A stretch of 6,826 nucleotides of DNA from Anaerolineales bacterium (GTDB lineage Bacteria > Chloroflexota > Anaerolineae > Anaerolineales > Villigracilaceae): positions 1 through 6,826 of the forward strand of contig JAICRQ010000189.1 in NCBI GenBank assembly GCA_025966435.1, written 5' to 3'. Below the pieces are notes generated by a model, which searched no databases, was not told where the DNA came from, and saw only the letters and a list, made by a program, of their open reading frames with translations. Every line of letters begins with the position of its first letter. Position 1 is the stretch's first letter. Shown one piece after another: positions 6,223 through 6,826 of this stretch. The position numbers were made by a program, and so were the translations under genes.

Positions 6223-6826
6223 AACCCATGTATATCAATGGCGAATTTACCAGGGGTAACGCAAGGGAAGAAATCGAAGTCACGAATCCCGCGACCGAGG
6301 AAGTGCTGGATACTGTCCCGCGCGGGACCGCAGAAGATGTTGATGCGGCTGTTAAGTCGAGCAAGGAAGCCTTCAAGTCCTGGCGGAAACTGGGCGCGAA
6401 CGAACGGACGAGCCTATTGCATGAAGTTGCTGCACGGGTACGGCGTCACAAAGAAGAACTAGTTCAGCTATTGACACTGGAAGAAGGCAAGCCCATCACT
6501 GAGAACGACGAAGAACTGGAGTGGGTGGCGAACACGTTTGATTATTATGCCGAGCTAGGGAGACATGACCGCGGGCGCGTGATTCCGCCGGGCGAGTCGT
6601 CTCAGTTCAACTTTATCTTGAAAGAACCATATGGCGTGGTGGGATGCATTGTGCCCTGGAACTATCCACTGTTGCTGATGGCATGGAAGGTGGCGCCAGC
6701 TCTTGCGGCAGGCAATACCGTCATCATCAAGCCGAGCGAGATGACGCCGCTCACCGCTTTATATATGGCGGAGCATTGCTTCGATGGTTTGCCTGCGGGC
6801 GTTGTCAATGTGGTGACAGGCTTCGG
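6219..6826 (+). CDS. NAD(P)-dependent aldehyde dehydrogenase, 5' part (runs off the window)
   Basis: The first 202 codons of an aldehyde dehydrogenase, an enzyme that oxidises aldehydes to carboxylic acids, are present. The start MKPMYINGEFTRG is followed by the family-typical VTNPATEEVLDTVPRGTAEDVDAAV (21-45). EEGKPITE (88-95) leads into the cofactor fold EPYGVVGCIVPWNYPLLLMAWKVAPALAAGNTVIIKPSE (136-174). N148 in PWNYP is the conserved oxyanion-hole asparagine and K171 in IKPSE contacts the cofactor. The catalytic Glu and Cys lie beyond the window, so activity cannot be judged. The style matches the betaine-/succinate-semialdehyde dehydrogenase group, but the substrate is open. The start at 6219 has GAGG (6209-6212) 6 nt upstream; a second ATG at 6228 is less well placed. 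It overlaps the transporter stop by 4 bases, indicating one operon. Confidence 0.92.
   Translation, partial: MKPMYINGEFTRGNAREEIEVTNPATEEVLDTVPRGTAEDVDAAVKSSKEAFKSWRKLGANERTSLLHEVAARVRRHKEELVQLLTLEEGKPITENDEELEWVANTFDYYAELGRHDRGRVIPPGESSQFNFILKEPYGVVGCIVPWNYPLLLMAWKVAPALAAGNTVIIKPSEMTPLTALYMAEHCFDGLPAGVVNVVTGF

Overview
The window reads as ordinary bacterial chromosome. It has dense genes, all on the + strand, with bacterial Shine-Dalgarno sites and a moderately GC-rich composition. There is no phage, transposase or CRISPR signal. No taxonomic marker is present. The mix of genes suggests a Chloroflexota (Anaerolineae-like) bacterium: an EGY-like site-2 protease, a family-1 solute-binding lipoprotein with a Ser/Thr/Pro/Asn-rich linker, and a membrane protein with an 'REVxREVVKEVPV' stretch and a zinc ribbon. 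This assignment is a low-to-moderate-confidence inference from general likeness.

Layout. Positions 1-57 may hold the last codons of an unidentified gene. Positions 132-225 encode a selenocysteine tRNA (selC, anticodon UCA) with the bacterial hallmarks of an 8-bp acceptor stem, a 6-bp D stem with a 4-nt loop, and a long variable arm. A plausible promoter lies directly upstream. Only 42 nt after the tRNA, with no visible terminator, starts a tight gene group: an M50 site-2 protease (268-1503), a solute-binding lipoprotein whose start codon overlaps the protease stop (1503-2909), and, 60 nt later, an NADP-type aldo/keto reductase (2970-3941).

The 191-nt gap from 3942 to 4132 is mostly filled by a pair of REP-like palindromic elements arranged as mirror images. 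It is followed by a three-helix membrane protein with a C-terminal zinc ribbon (4133-4837). A strong hairpin with a short T-rich tail at 4862-4912 ends that unit. The last unit is an MFS transporter with a TTG start (4975-6222), coupled by an ATGA overlap to an NAD(P)-aldehyde dehydrogenase (6219 to the window edge).

How the genes may work together. The transporter and aldehyde dehydrogenase are translationally coupled and probably serve one uptake-and-oxidation step. The transporter carries the RFGRRRP signature shared with sugar (sucrose-type/GPH) carriers, so a sugar or sugar-derived substrate is a reasonable guess. The binding protein lacks permease genes here and must use distant ones or act as an orphan lipoprotein. 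The selC gene implies that this organism can read UGA as selenocysteine. No selenoprotein is visible in the window itself. I saw no clear new defence or mobile system. The most notable signals are selC and its lack of separation from the protease gene, the mirrored palindromic repeat pair, and the coupled protease-lipoprotein arrangement.
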